A stretch of DNA of 64,000 bases from Erodium maritimum (GCA_963921825.1 OY997594.1:61427675-61491674), one strand, 5' to 3'; positions 12,409 through 25,428 are shown, counted from the first letter of the stretch. The notes: generated from the sequence alone by a model not told the origin. Translations and numbers: made by a program.

Positions 12409-12530
12409 TTTTTTTTTGATAAATGATGGTTTCATTCATAAGCCTTGAAATAATGTATTACGAAGCTGTGGGAAAAGTTCACAAAATAACCTCCAAAAGA
12501 CAATAACAAAACAGAGAATAAGAAACCATC
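12409..12530 (-). mobile_element. 5'-truncated LINE tail
   Basis: A T run (12409-12417) is followed by GATAAATGATGGTTTCATTC. This is the reverse complement of a plant LINE 3' end (GAATGAAACCATCATTTATC plus poly-A). Only about 120 bp remain, without coding capacity. The end abuts the target duplication of the next retroposon. Confidence 0.5.
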
Positions 12531-12558
12531 GTGTGACCTTTATAGTTTAATCTAACTT

Positions 12559-15120
12559 TGTAATACCCCACTCTTTCAAAAGGGTAACTTTTTGGAAATT
12601 CAAAACATTGAGGTGCGTTTTCGCATCATTTGGAAGCTGAGAAGAAAAATAAAAAAATAAAAAAGAAAAGAAGGAGAAGAGCAGGTCGGACCAAACCTGG
12701 GCCAGCAGAAGAACTGGGTCTGAGCTCAGTGTGTGCCAGGCCCAACCGGTTTCGGGCCCAAGGAGGTGTGCCCAAAACCCTAGCAGCAGCTACCTTATCT
12801 TCAGATTCACGCACGCTTTTCGAGGAACGCCTCTCTCTCTCTCGAACCTCTCCTTCACGCGCGAGCAGCTCCTCTTCCCTCTCACCAGATCGACGCCGGC
12901 GACCTGACCTCACCCTCCCTCTACGGCCTCGCCACCAGCCGCGCCGAGCCCTCACTTTTCCCCTCCGAGCTTCAATCGGACCTTCCGTGGTCGGAATCGA
13001 AGCGTCGCCGGAGTACGAGGTCTCCGAGCTCGACCTCGCTCGGTACCCTCGTCGTCCTCCTCTCCTCCGTGACCCACCGCCAGAAATCCTCCCCGACAAG
13101 CTCAGTTTAGGCGAGTTCACGGCCTGAATCTCAAGCCTCGTAGCAGTCCCCTCGCCGGCGAGCACGACTTCGCCAGATCTGGTTTTGGAGGCGTTGGGCT
13201 GTTTTCCTGGCTCCAGAATCTCGGACACGACCTCGCCGGAGACCCTGATGTGCTCTCCCAGCCACGGCGTTCAATCCCGGCGTCGCCACAAGTTTCCCCG
13301 GACTCCTCGCCGGAGCTGCTGCCGTCGCCGGAGCTGCTGCCGTCGCCGGACCTCTGAGACAACCCTCGCCGGCGCCCATCGTTTCGGACTCAAGCAGACC
13401 AGGTTGACCTTGGGCCAGGTCACCGGGCCAGTGGTTTTGGGCCTTGGGGCCAGGCCTGGTTCGAATGGGTCTCGGGCCGGATCCTAAACCGGGCCTGGGC
13501 TCGGGTCAGACTTGGATCCGGGTCGAATCCGGATCAAACCAGTTTCAATTGAAAACCTTTTAAAAAAATCAGATTTAATTAACTGATTTAATCGATTCAA
13601 GGTGAGAAATTAAAGGACATTTTGGGATAAATCAGTGGAACTTTGGACTTTTATCAGTATTGATTTGGACATTTTATGTGTCAAACCTAGACGGGACTTC
13701 GCCGAGAGCGAAGAATTTGGACCCGAGCTAGAAGAGCAAAGATCATGCCGGGACCCGTGTGAAGAACAGAGTGGCGATCACCGGGCTTATCATCAGAGTG
13801 TTGAGAGGAAGACCTCGAGGTAGGGAACACCTTAACTCCTCGTTTAATTGCTTAGTATACATGTTAGGCTAATAAAATCGGAAAGGTCCTAGAAATGCCT
13901 ATAGGATGCGAATAACTAGAATAGTTGTCTTTCGATTACTAATAACCGGATGTGTCTAGTAGTGAATGAATAGGATGCCAACCACTAGTGTAATTCGCTT
14001 TCAATACTTGGGAATTGTTTGTCTGGTAGAGGAGCCTTGGCAAAGCCCTCGGATTAGTTGCGTGTTAGGATCACATGCTTGGTTGTTGGTTGCTTAGTGG
14101 ATAGGCTAAAGAGTCTAACGGAACTAGCAGAATTGCATATGTGAATGCTCGATTAAAGGTTTTTACGACTGGTTGATTAAACTCCCGCTTGACTGTTGAT
14201 TGTAATTGAATGACTGCTTGTATTCCTTAAGTGGTTGCTTGGAGCATCGAGTATGACTGGTTGTACCGAGCGGTGCAATCAGGTGATCGATGCCCCGTTG
14301 GTTCGAGACTGGTAAGTGAACGGTAAGTTGTGATTGTGTGATTGGTGTGCTGTGGGTATGTGATTCGTGTACTGTGTGTTGTGGTGAATTGGTGATGTGT
14401 GAGTTATGTGTGACAATGAATTGGTGGTTGTTGGAATTGGATTGTTTCGTGTTTCGGTTTGAGTGCGTTATTCAATTATTAACTGTTTATTATCGAATTG
14501 CCCAAGTGTACGCTTCCTATGGGAGTAGTGCCTTGGTTCCCGAGGACATAAAATCCTTTGGAGACGTTTCTGAGAATCCCGATGATAAGCGCCCCGAAGG
14601 GTTGTTTCCGGTCGCCTCAATGTTATGCGTCTCCTCTGGATTTGAGGGAGAATCTGAGAGGACACATCATATGTGGATCGGAGGGTGGAGACTTCATGTG
14701 CCACGGCATTGGCTGGTTTACCTATTACCTGTGTTTGTTAAGATCTATCTTGTTGACTTTGTTGTTGACTTTATTGAGTTTAAGGTCCACCTTGTTATGT
14801 GTTTTCCCTACTGAGCGCAAGCTCACCCCTATGAGTTTATTGTTGCGTTTACAGGCTTGATTGAGGAGTAGAAGCTCGGGAGCTTCTCGGTGTGGGTGCA
14901 TTGTAGAGACTTCGTTCTTATCACTTTTATGTTTTGAACAAACCTTGTGGAGGATTATTATTACACCCCTGGAGGGTTAATTGTGTTTTAAACTGAGTTT
15001 TGTGGATTTGAGTTTCTTATTGGAGATTTTCAGGAACTAAATGTTGATTTATTGCCTTTTTAATCATTTATTACTAGTCATGCCTCGAGTCCGGGCAAGA
15101 ACCGGATTTGGGGCGTGACA
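12559..15120 (+). repeat. Left LTR
   Basis: 2,562 bp, TG...CA termini, with a GC-rich block at 12700-13520 (open frames on both strands there are also present in the other LTR and are not genes). It is longer than the right LTR, mainly from extra sequence just before its 3' end. Confidence 0.85.
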
Positions 15121-15589
15121 ATTTGGTATCAGAGCCTGGTTTCATTTGAAACAGGTGTCTTGGTGAACTGGTTTTCAAACCTCGGACCGAAGTCAATTAG
15201 GTGGGTAGAGTTAGGGAGTTTGAGTCGTGATACTTAGTGATGCAATTTGGAAACATTGATGCAGAGAGTGGGAACGACCTGAGTCATGAGTCGCTTTAAT
15301 GGTTGTCCTAAATGGAATCCTTACACTACAATGTTTGCATTACTTGATTGGTATCCTCTCCCTAGTGATCGGTGAAGCCGAATGGTTGAGATCGGAATTG
15401 GATTAACGGACAATGACCGACCCGCTATGCATTCATGGTAGGGTGAGCCAACGGTTGGTGGTGTTGCCATTTTGGCGTATTACTTCGAAAATTTTCAAGT
15501 TGTAGTTGGGTCCTGTTCAAGTTTTGACTTGTGGTTGACTGCTTGTCTGGAGCATGAGTACTCTATGTGTGCTGATATTGAGTGTTTTG

Positions 15590-15915
15590 GGTGGGGCGCG
15601 AGAACCCCGTATCCCGTTGTATGAGAACTTTGTTTGGGACACGAGAATCCCGTATGCCCTTGTGTGGTGAGATTGGGACACGAGAATCCCGTATGCCCGT
15701 GTGTGGTGAGATTGGGACACGAGAATCCCGTATGCCCGTGTGTGGTGAGATTGGGGCACGAGAACCCCGTGTGCCCGTGTGTGGCGAGTTTGGGGCACGA
15801 GTACCCCGTAGTATTTGGGAGCACGAGAACTCCGTTTATTGATTGCGTTGTGTATTTTAGGAGCATGAGAACTCCGTTTGTTGACTGTGTGATGTCTTTG
15901 ACCGAGCATGAGAAC
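15590..15915 (+). repeat. 39-bp minisatellite inside the LTR element
   Basis: A 39-bp unit (core CACGAGAATCCCGTATGCC followed by CGTGTGTGGTGAGATTGGG) is repeated about four times with high identity from about 15636 to 15800. Worn partial units extend to 15590 and 15915. Because 39 is a multiple of 3, all units read in the same frame. It lies just inside the left LTR. Confidence 0.85.
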
Positions 15916-18900
15916 TCTGCGTACTTTTACCTTGTGAATTTGTGTTGGTGCTTGTCCCGCTTAAGCGGAGGGTTAAGGGAAAATACGAATGGGTCACGTC
16001 GAATTTTCAGTAAAATTAAAATGTCTACACCATCACTGGTTGACTCAGGGGCGTCATTGTAGTTGAGCGTGATAGTTCGATGTCCAGTTGTTACAATGAG
16101 GTTCGGGGACGCCTGAATCATGTTGTAACAACCTGAGATCGACACGAAAAGCTTTGGGTAAAAGTTAATAAATGGGAATCTGTGGGAGGGAAGGAAAGAT
16201 TAAGGGTGTTTATTGAATTGAATTGTATTAAGTGTTAAACTCTTCCTTGTGAAAGGATACCCGAGCAAGGGGTATGCCTGTTGATTGTGATTTGTGTGGT
16301 GTGCTTGAGTTGGAACCCTCCTGTGGGAGTTTGTGGTTGATTGCCTAAATCGCTGGTTGTTGTTGTGAGACGCATAGAGATGCGAAATTGTGTGCTATTA
16401 TATATGAGTATATATCTACTAAGCTTAAGAGCGTAAAACCTTGGGTGACTTGTGAGACGCGCGTGAACGTCCTTGTACTTGATCGAACCTTTATTTTCTG
16501 TGTGAGACGCACGAGGTGCAGGTATCTTGTCTACATAAGTGTTACTTATGACTTTACGACTTACTTTTGATCCAAGTGGGATCCGGTGGAGACGCACGAG
16601 AACGTCATGTTTTGGTAATCGAACCGTTTGGGTTAAACCGAGTCTTGAACCTTTGTTGCTAAAGGCAGTGAGCTGGAGAGTGTCACGTTTGTATCCTGGA
16701 GAGTACCAAGAGCCGCCCAGTTGTGGGGCAGAGCCAGTTACCAGCTATCGTTCTGGCAGGGGCAGTGAGCGCCCAGGGAGATACTTCCGCAGAGCACCAG
16801 AGTTTGGGGGATAGACCGGTAGGGTCATCACCTGGAGTTCCTCCAGTCGCTGAGCCGACTCAAGCGACCCGATTGATGAGGTGGTTCGCACAGTATTAGA
16901 TCCGCTCAGCATGAGAGTACAACAACGGCACAAGAGTGTGTGCCTACTGCCGACGCAGTCACTACCGAGATGCCAGGCCAGGTGGACGGTTACACGGCCC
17001 AGTCACTCAGGAGTTTTCTTAAGTTGAGTACACCAGTTTGATCCGGGAATTTAGACCCCGAGGCAGTTGCATTATGGTTGGAGTGGATTACCCACAACCT
17101 TAATACGTTTATAATGTTCGGATATTCGTTGGAGAATATGTTCCGCGACCTCCCGACTGAGGAAGAAGCACAGTATTGGTGGCAACGTGTGCAGACCCGA
17201 TTTGGAAATGACTTCCAACCGTTCAGTAGACTGTCCTTGGGACGATGTTTCCTTTGATCTATTCGAGATGACCGACACCGGCAGTTTTGGATCTGCATTG
17301 GAAAGGGGTGACCGTCTATGGGTGTTAGGTGAGGTTCATGTCCCCGTATCGTTTCGCACCCGGGATGGTGCCGACCGAGAAGAGCCGTCGTAGGCATTTG
17401 AGAAGGGACTCAGTTCTCTTAGCACAGATTGAGTCATTGCTTCAAATTTCGTGGACGATTCAGCACTAGTGTAGCAAACACTAGCGTTAGAGAAACATGT
17501 TGGGAAACCGCCAAGGCGCGGAAGACCAGGCCGAGGCCGAGAGGCTTCTTGAGGCCGTTAGAGAGTCACAATCCGAGGAGGAAGGGGACCCCAGGTGTTC
17601 TTCAGTCACAGAACCAGTCTCGTGAGACACGACGGGTTGGAGAAGTGATGTCCGTTGGACCTGCCCCGGTAGCACCGTTTTCCCTCGAGCGAACAGTTAG
17701 AACGTCTAGGCCGAGAAAGCCAGTTGAGTGATGGATCTACGAACCATCCCATAGGTCGATCTACGAGAGTCGACAAGAGAACATGCGGCCATAGCAGTGA
17801 ATTATTTCATCCCATCGAGAGGAGGACCTCCGATGTGGCAGGGCCGAGTGTGCCCACTTACCGAGCCCTGAGTGAGGACTGGACACCGATCGTGAGATCG
17901 CGTAGAGTACTTGTTACCGATTACATTTTGGATTTCGTGTCAGCTGACACTTGAGCATCACACTGGGTGTATTGGTTCGTGGTGACGTATTGATCGGGCG
18001 AGTTTAACACTGTTAAGCCCACCGGTACTTTCAACACATCGACTAAAGGTATGGTAGTACCGACTAACGGCAGTGGGAATTGGAAAGTGGAGTAACAAAC
18101 TTAGTCAGATTGAAGGTTCTTTTCTTCTCCGATAGTGCGGATCGAATTTTAAGAACCGAGCGCTGAAACAGCAAGCGTTCATCGAGCGCCATCAGCGACA
18201 AATGCCGAATAGTGAAAGGCCGCGGCCTTGACCAGTAAACGGTCCGACCGGTCGCCGGAGGTGACCGCGCAACGATAAGATCAGAGTAGCGCAGCGGAAG
18301 CGTAGTGGGCCCATACCCACAGTAGTCGTAATCGACAGTTTCTTCTTATCCCGCTACAGGATTTAAGTTATCAGATTCGAACCGTCGAGACGATGTTGTT
18401 TCACATCCTTGTTAACAAGCGAAGGTTGCACGAGTGTGTGCCGTGCGTGAGAAACTAAATGAAGGTGCGTTCATTACGTTATCCCCTGAAGGACTAAGCT
18501 TAACCATGGAGTTATGTCCTAGAAGCGAGAGTACCTCGCGTTGGAATACCAGCTACAGATAGTTGAGGGAGACTACCACAAACTTTCAGGCCAGAAACAA
18601 GATGGCACCGAACGAGGAATTGTATGACAGGTCGGATTTTGTGCCACGTGAGAGCACATGAAAGATTAAGAGCTAACCGTTGTAAGTCTTAATTTGTCAA
18701 GTAGCGAATGACGGAACCGTGCAAGTTTCTAAACTATTCAAGATTTCTAGATCTCAGTACGTGGTGTTTAACCCTTAAGGGGTGACTTGGGTGGATTTGA
18801 CTGTAAGTTGGTTGATTGATAGCTCGTGAACGGTATAAAGGATACCGTCGGTCGGGATGACCTTTGGCAATCGATCTTGGATCGTGTTTCGCAGTCGAGT

Positions 18901-20866
18901 GCGATTAGCGAGCGTTAAATTTTGGTGTCTTGAAGGACGCCTATTTTCGACCAAGTACCGGTAAGGGGTTCTATTGGTCCGTGTTGTTGTACGTCGTTCG
19001 TCCAATTAAATGTTGGTAGAGTTCATGGTGGTACTGAACCATGCAACGGTTTTGAGAACCATTGTCTCGTGTTATGATGATTCAGGTGAGATGACTTGTG
19101 AAGTGGTTGATCAGTTGTTGAGAACTAGTTTTGATGTCAAGAGAAATATCGCGAGTTGGATAACCCTTTCGATTGATCACAGTGAGATGTGGTTGGCTTA
19201 CCGCGAGTTGTGTTTGTGGTACGTGATGTGTAACTGACCCGTACCAGGTTGAGGACCGTGTTCAGGTTTAACCGTTGTGACAGATGTGCGTGATGTTGGC
19301 TGTGTGCGAGACACGTTTGTGCTTTATCATCTATCCTGGGTGTGTGTTGACCTGTTAAGTATTGTGGTTGCAAGTGGTGTTGATTCGTTTGAGTATGTGT
19401 TGTGAGTGTGGTGGGGTCCCGAGTTGAGGAGTGTGGTATGAGTTCCGTTGGGGTTAGTTGTGCGACGCACCCGTATGCCAGACTTAGCATGACGGGAGGT
19501 GTTGAGTGAGATATGTTTGAGGCTTGCCACTTTTCGACTATATGACGGTACGCGATACCCGTTGCTTGACGGAGGTATACCTACCTTTCATGAGATGTGA
19601 TGAAACGAGCGAATGTTCCAAACCCCGCAGTGGTTACGAGGACCTTTGTTTGGATGATTACTGTGTGTGTTGCTCACTCGTCTGAGTGTGTTTTGTTTGG
19701 CGTTCCAGTGTGAACTATTCGGGAGACGGTTACTAAAGAGAATTGAGGAGTCACCCCTTCAGAGGGCTCCGTCCTTGTCAGATTTTCGGAGTTTTCCGAT
19801 AGGACACCCATACCGAAGGAAGATCCAGGTATGGCATGTTAGAACCGAAGTCGTTCTATCCAGTGCGATACTGGTACAGTTGAGGATCATGATAAGAAGT
19901 ATCTACATCGAAGTGGTTGATGACGGTCCGCCGTCTACACTAAAATTGGAGTCGGTTAGGGGTTGCCAAGGTCGTTTCTGGCATTCCTCAGTATCTGAGT
20001 TGGGTACGATTTACCCTTGAGTTGCGCGTTATTGGCCCACTAGATGTGGCAAACCGAATGATTGTTCCGAATCGTGCTATGATCATGAGATCCTTTGTCT
20101 TGAGGTAGTGGTTGTTACGTGTTACTTGATCGGGTAATCGTTTATGGTTGATCTTAGCATGGCGAATATTGGATTTCTGGGTAAGTTGTCCCTGTAAAAG
20201 TTACTAAGAAGGAAACTGAGTGGTTATGTCTACGTGTAAATTCCTACTTCAGTTCGCCTTACGAGGTGTTTCGACGCGATACCTATGACCGATGGGAGAT
20301 TCCGGTATAGAATATCCAGACCGAAATAGAGTATTTCAGTGCGACGTCTATACCGAGGTAGGATTCCGGTATAGAATGGTTATATCGCCAGCTGGTAATC
20401 CTTAGCGATTTGAGTGTTCTTTGACATGTTGGGTACATCAGTGGTTATTGAGTTATGGTTGCATGTCAAACTGCGAACTGTGGAGAAAGGCTGTTGTTCA
20501 CCGCCAAGTATGGCTTTATGAGTAACTAGCGTGAACTAGTAAAGCACGAGTAAGTGGAGGTCGCGTCAGTGCAAAACGGTTAACGACCGAGTAGATCCGA
20601 CAGAAGAATTACACGGATGAAAGGTGCAGGTCTCTTGAGTTTCAATTGGTGGTCAGAGATTTCTGAGAGTGAGCCTAAGAGAGGCCTTAGCGGATCGACA
20701 GCGACGAAGGCAAGTTGGCCCCGCAGCTTCAATGTGTTCCCGAACTCCGGAAGTACATCGCGGCTCCCTCGCTAGTGAGTCTTAAGCGAACGTACCCTAA
20801 GTTATGAACAAGTGGAGCGCGTTCACTTTAAATTTCGAGGACAAAATTCTTTCAAGGGGGGTAGAC

Positions 20867-23297
20867 TGTAATACCCCACTCTTTCAAAATGGTAACTTTT
20901 TGGAAATTCGAAACATTGAGGTGTGTTTTCGCATCATTTGGAAGCTGAGAAGAAAAATAAAATAAAAAAAAGAAAAGAAGGAGAAGAGCAGGCCGGACCA
21001 AATCTGGGCCAGCAGAAGAACTGGGTCTGAGCCCAGTGCGTGCCAGGCCCAACCGGTTTCGGGCCCAAGGAGGTGTGCCCAAAACCCTAGCAGCAGCTAC
21101 CTTATCTTCAGATTCACGCACGCTTTTCGAGGAACGTCTCTCTCTCTCTCGAACCTCTCCTTCACGCGCGAGCAGCTCCTCTTCCCTCTCACCAGATCGA
21201 CGCCGGCGACCTGACCTCGCCCTCCCTCTACGGCCTCGCCACCAGCCGCGCCGAGCCCTCACTTTTCCCCTCCGAGCTTCAATCGGACCTTCCGTGGTCG
21301 GAATCGAAGCGTCGCCGGAGTACGAGGTCTCCGAGCTCGACCTCGCTCGGTACCCCCGTCGTCCTTCTCTCCTCCGTGACCCACCGCCAGAAATCCTCCC
21401 CGACAAGCTTAGTTTAGGCGAGTTCACGGCCTGAATCTCAAGCCTCGTAGCAGTCCCCTCGCCGGCGAGCACGACTTTGCCAGATCTGGTTTTGGAGGCG
21501 CTGGGCTGTTTTCCTTGCTCCAGAATCTCGGACACGACCTCGCCGGAGACCCTGATGTGCTCTCCCAGCCACGGCGGTCAATCCCGGCGTCGCCACGAGT
21601 TTCCCCGGACTCCTCGCCGGAGCTGCTGCTGTCGCCGGACCTCTGAGACAACCCTCGCCGGCGCCCATCGTTTTGGACTCAAGCAGACCAGGTTGACCTT
21701 GGGCCAGGTCACCGGGCCAGTGTTTTGGGCCTTGGGGCCAGGCCTGGTTCGAATGTGTCTCGGGCCGGATCCTAAACCGGGCCTGGGCTCGGGTCAGACT
21801 TGGATCCGGGTCGGATCCGGATCAAACCAGTTTCAATTGAAAACCTTTTAAAAAAATCAGATTTAATTAACTGATTTAATCGATTCAAGGTGAGAAATTA
21901 AAGGACATTTTGGGATAAATCAGTGGAACTTTGGACTTTTATCAGTATTGATTTGGACATTTTATGTGTCAAACCTAGACGGGACTTCGCCGAGAGCGAA
22001 GAATTTGGACCCGAGCTAGAAGAGCAAAGATCATGCCGGGACCCGTGTGAAGAACAGAGTGGCGATCACCGGGCTTATCATCAGAGTGTTGAGAGGAAGA
22101 CCTCGAGGTAGGGAACACCTTAACTCCTCGTTTAATTGCTTAGTATACATGTTAGGCTAATAAAATCGGAAAGGTCCTAGAAATGCCTATAGGATGCGAA
22201 TAACTAGAATAGTTGTCTTTCGATTACTAATAACCGGATGTGTCTAGTGGTGAATGAATAGGATGCCAACCACTAGTGTAATTCGCTTTCAATACTTGGG
22301 AATTGTTTGTCTGGTAGAGGAGCCTTGGCAAAGCCCTCGGATTAGTTGCGTGTTAGGATCACATGCTTGGTTTTTGGTTGCTTAGTGGATAGGCTAAACA
22401 GAATTGCATATGTGAATGCTCGATTAAAGGTTTTTACGACTGGTTGATTAAACTCCCGCTTGACTGTTGATTGTAATTGAATGACTGCTTGTATTCCTTA
22501 AGTGGTTGCTTGGAGCATCGAGTATGACTGGTTGTACCGAGCGGTGCAATCAGGTGATCGATGCCCCGTTGGTTCGAGACTGGTAAGTGAACGGTAAGTT
22601 GTGATTGTGTGATTGGTGTGCTGTGGGTATGTGATTCGTGTACTGTGTGTTGTGGTGAATTGGTGATGTGTGAGTTATGTGTGACAATGAATTGGTGGTT
22701 GTTGGAATTGGATTGTTTCGTGTTTCGGTTTGAGTGCGTTATTCAATTATTAACTGTTTATTATCGAATTGCCCAAGTGTACGCTTCCTATGGGAGTAGT
22801 GCCTTGGTTCCCGAGGACATAAAATCCTTTGGAGACGTTTCTGAGAATCCCGATGATAAGCGCCCCGAAGGGTTGTTTCCGGTCGCCTCAATGTTATGCG
22901 TCTCCTCTGGATTTGAGGGAGAATCCGAGAGGACACATCATATGTGGATCGGAGGGTGGAGACTTCATGTGCCACGGCATTGGCTGGTTTACCTATTACC
23001 CGTGTTTGTTAAGATCTATCTTGTTGACTTTGCTGTTGACTTTATTGAGTTTAAGGTCCACCTTGTTATGTGTTTTCCCTACTAAGCGCAAGCTCACCCC
23101 TATGAGTTTATTGTTGTGTTTACAGGCTTGATTGAGGAGTAGAAGCTCGAGAGCTTCTCGGTGTGGGTGCACTGTAGAGACTTCGTTCTTATCACTTTTA
23201 TGTTTTGAACAAACCTTGTGGAGGATTATTATTACACCCCTAGAGGGTTAATTGTCATGCCTCGAGTCCGGGCAAGAACCGGATTTGGGGCGTGACA
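20867..23297 (+). repeat. Right LTR
   Basis: 2,431 bp, nearly identical to the left LTR. It is preceded by the polypurine tract and followed by the AACTT target duplication. Confidence 0.85.
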
Positions 23298-24375
23298 AAC
23301 TTTTCACTCATACGGACATCCATGAAAAAGAATGCTCTGTTAGGGTTTTGAGAGCTTGCCGCCGTCCACCTTCCATGGTTATAGCTATGACAATTGTCAT
23401 AGCCTATGCCATGGTTCTTCTTCTCTCTTCTTCTCAACCGCCCCTTTTTACTTTCCCTTTGGATCCTGCGAAACTTTTTCCTGTTAGGGCTTCTTTCAAA
23501 CCGTCCTTAGCCACAACGACGTTGGCCGTCTCCTGCGACCAACGAAGTACCTCCCGATCTGCTTAGGTCTCGCCTCTGCCCCAGGGGATTCTGTCTCTAC
23601 AGCTGCCGTCCTTGATGTTGTTGTCGCCGTCCATGAAGCCACCACCACCCCTGTTGTTGTCACCGCCTCGGATGTTGTTGTCGTCTCTGATGCCGCAACC
23701 ATCCCTAGAGACGCCCTAGGTGTTGCAGCAGCCGGCTCTGCCACAGTCGGCGCGCCCTTCTCCCTGGCCTCCACCGTCACAGCCGTCTCGTCCCCTTTCA
23801 CGATTATGGCTCTGGCTAATCGAAAGGGTCTCGTTCATGTTGTTTGAGTTTGTCTTTGTATGATCACTGCCTACCGCATAGAGCATCATGGAATTCTCCA
23901 GGGAGGGGAGCATCAGGACTGACTCGACGATGCGTTGCCACACCCATCACTTTTACCGTCGAAGATCCCTCTGGATCTCCGGTACTTCTTACCTCTCCGC
24001 CTCTTTCACTTACCCTTGTGGCATCACAAAATATCGTTGTGTCGGTTATGATATTCATATTCTGTCCTTGCCCAAGGGGCACCAATTCAAAACTGTCGAG
24101 GACGGTTCTACTGTGAAAAGAATAGCGAACATTTTTAAATGTTTTTGCCCTGTTCTTCATGGTCAGAGAGTCTCTGATGCACTTTATTGTAATTACAAAA
24201 ATTGATTAATGAAAATTTGTACCTTTCGCTTAAACAAAATATGTGTGACCTTTTAATATATATAATCAGGATTAAAATAAAGGAACAATATATGTTTCTT
24301 AAAATTTCCCTGAGCGAAAAATAAATCTATACTAGGATTTGTGTCCATTATCTAAGGTGTATGTTGTCGAAAAGT

Positions 24376-25428
24376 CACTAGTGCTGATTAATAATTGGGA
24401 ACGAATGTTATTCGTTGCCTAGTATAACCTATCCGGCATCCACTGACGGATGCATCCGTCGACGTGGTCTCATAGACCAAGATTTTGACCAACGAACCAA
24501 AATATCCATTGGTAAGGACCAACCTTTAGCCGCTGATGGGATCCGTTACTAAAGAACTAAATCTTGCAGACGATAACATCTGTTGGCGAAGAACTTAACT
24601 TGCCAAACGAATGTTATATGTTGGTGAAAAACTTATCTTGTTATGTGAATGATATATGTGGTAGAAGAGGTACACCATTCCGACATATGGTATCCGTGGA
24701 TGAAGAGGTTAACTTGCCATACAGATGTAATATGTGGGTGAAGAATTCAACCTACCAAACGGATGATATTCGTGGTTGTAGAGGTACACCTCACACACAA
24801 AGGTTATCCGTGCGTGAAGTATTATGCAAGTCGACGTATGCATCCGTAGATGAAGGCTGGTTTGTAAAAAATTTCCCGATGGATTGTATCCTTCAGGGAA
24901 ATTAAATCCATAACAAAAACAATGTTTTGAAAATGTTGCACCAATCGTGTGTTGTATCTATCGGCCAATATTCTATAAATGAGGGCAGACAGAGACACGA
25001 GCCCTCATTCTCTTCTCTTCTTTTGACTTTCTCTCTGTCGCAACAGCGCCTTTCGTCGCTCCTTCTCCACCCCTCATCCTTCATCTTACGTTTGTTCCTC
25101 AGATCCTCAGGTAAGTAAATCTTCATGCACGATTTTTGTTCCTTTTTTCAAATTAAATCAACATGCATGTTTATTTTTTTTTTGTAAGAAATGATGTTGT
25201 TCTTGCATGTTCTTAAATCAACATTTACTTTGGATTCGGTTATTATAGATTTATATCTGTTGGTCAAGTCATCACTTTATCCACGGATAGAGTTACTTGG
25301 GAATCAGTTATATTATCCGTTGGGAAAGTGATCACCTTACCCACGGGTGTAACATTTGTTGGTAAAGTGTAATCACTTTGCCAACTAATGTAATATTGGT
25401 GCCGGCCATGTACATTTATGCAGTAGTG
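24376..25428. mobile_element. Non-autonomous CACTA (CMC/En-Spm) transposon
   Basis: The left end reads CACTAGTGCTG and the right end, on the opposite strand, CACTACTGCAT. The flanking triplets are AGT and AGC, a 3-bp target duplication with one difference. Both subterminal regions are packed with short direct and inverted repeats around ATCCGTTGG / CCAACGGAT (about 24430-24900 and 25250-25400), as expected for transposase-binding sites of CACTA elements. No transposase is encoded in this 1.05-kb element. The middle (24930-25130) holds a promoter and first-exon-like segment. Confidence 0.7.
24968..25116 (+). promoter_or_regulatory. TATA box, pyrimidine-rich leader and splice donor inside the CACTA element
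   Basis: TCTATAAATGAGGG near 24972 is a good plant TATA context. It is followed by a CT-rich leader (25010-25080) and then by CTCAG|GTAAGT near 25110, a perfect 5' splice site. This fits either the transposase promoter with its first non-coding exon retained after internal deletion, or a captured host promoter. Confidence 0.45.

Larger units (their letters stand above)
12559..23297 (+). mobile_element. Ty3/Gypsy-type LTR retrotransposon, interior decayed (LARD-like)
   Basis: Two long LTRs (12559-15120 and 20867-23297) begin TGTAATACCCCAC and end GGGGCGTGACA. They are flanked by the 5-bp target duplication AACTT (12554-12558 and 23298-23302). A tRNA-iMet-type primer site (TGGTATCAGAGC) follows the left LTR and a purine tract (AAGGGGGGTAGAC) precedes the right one. 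LTR termini and purine tract resemble the Tekay/Del chromovirus group. The LTRs differ at roughly 30 positions by eye plus a few length differences, which suggests an insertion well under about a million years old at usual plant rates. The 5.7-kb interior is heavily broken. Only a weak gag-like stretch near 17050-17230 is recognisable, and no clear pol. Confidence 0.85.
12543..24242 (+). mobile_element. Short retroposon split by an LTR element (pieces 12543-12558 and 23303-24242)
   Basis: GTGTGACCTTT occurs at 12531-12541 and again at 24243-24253, directly after the tail CTTTCGCTTAAACAAAAT, which is a LINE-type 3' end. If the LTR element at 12559-23297 is removed, what remains between these repeats is a retroposon of about 950 bp with an 11-bp target duplication. 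Its body begins with an AGGGTTTTGAGAGC-type leader, is GC-rich, and has no recognised domain. The ATG-rich + frames at 23252-23566 and 23888-24205 are unassigned. It is probably a non-autonomous element moved by a LINE. Confidence 0.6.

Noticed and set aside
12626-13228. Long open frames on both strands (165 aa on +, 200 aa on -)
   Set aside because: They lie in the GC-rich part of an LTR and recur in the second LTR at 20852-21535 with the same layout. They overlap each other and have low-complexity Arg/Ser content.
14338-14814. 158-codon frame on +
   Set aside because: It is inside the left LTR and repeated almost unchanged at 22609-23085 in the right LTR. No known domain.
15636-15800. CRISPR-like repeat array
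   Set aside because: The 39-bp units are directly adjacent with no unique spacers and lie in a plant LTR element; it is a minisatellite.
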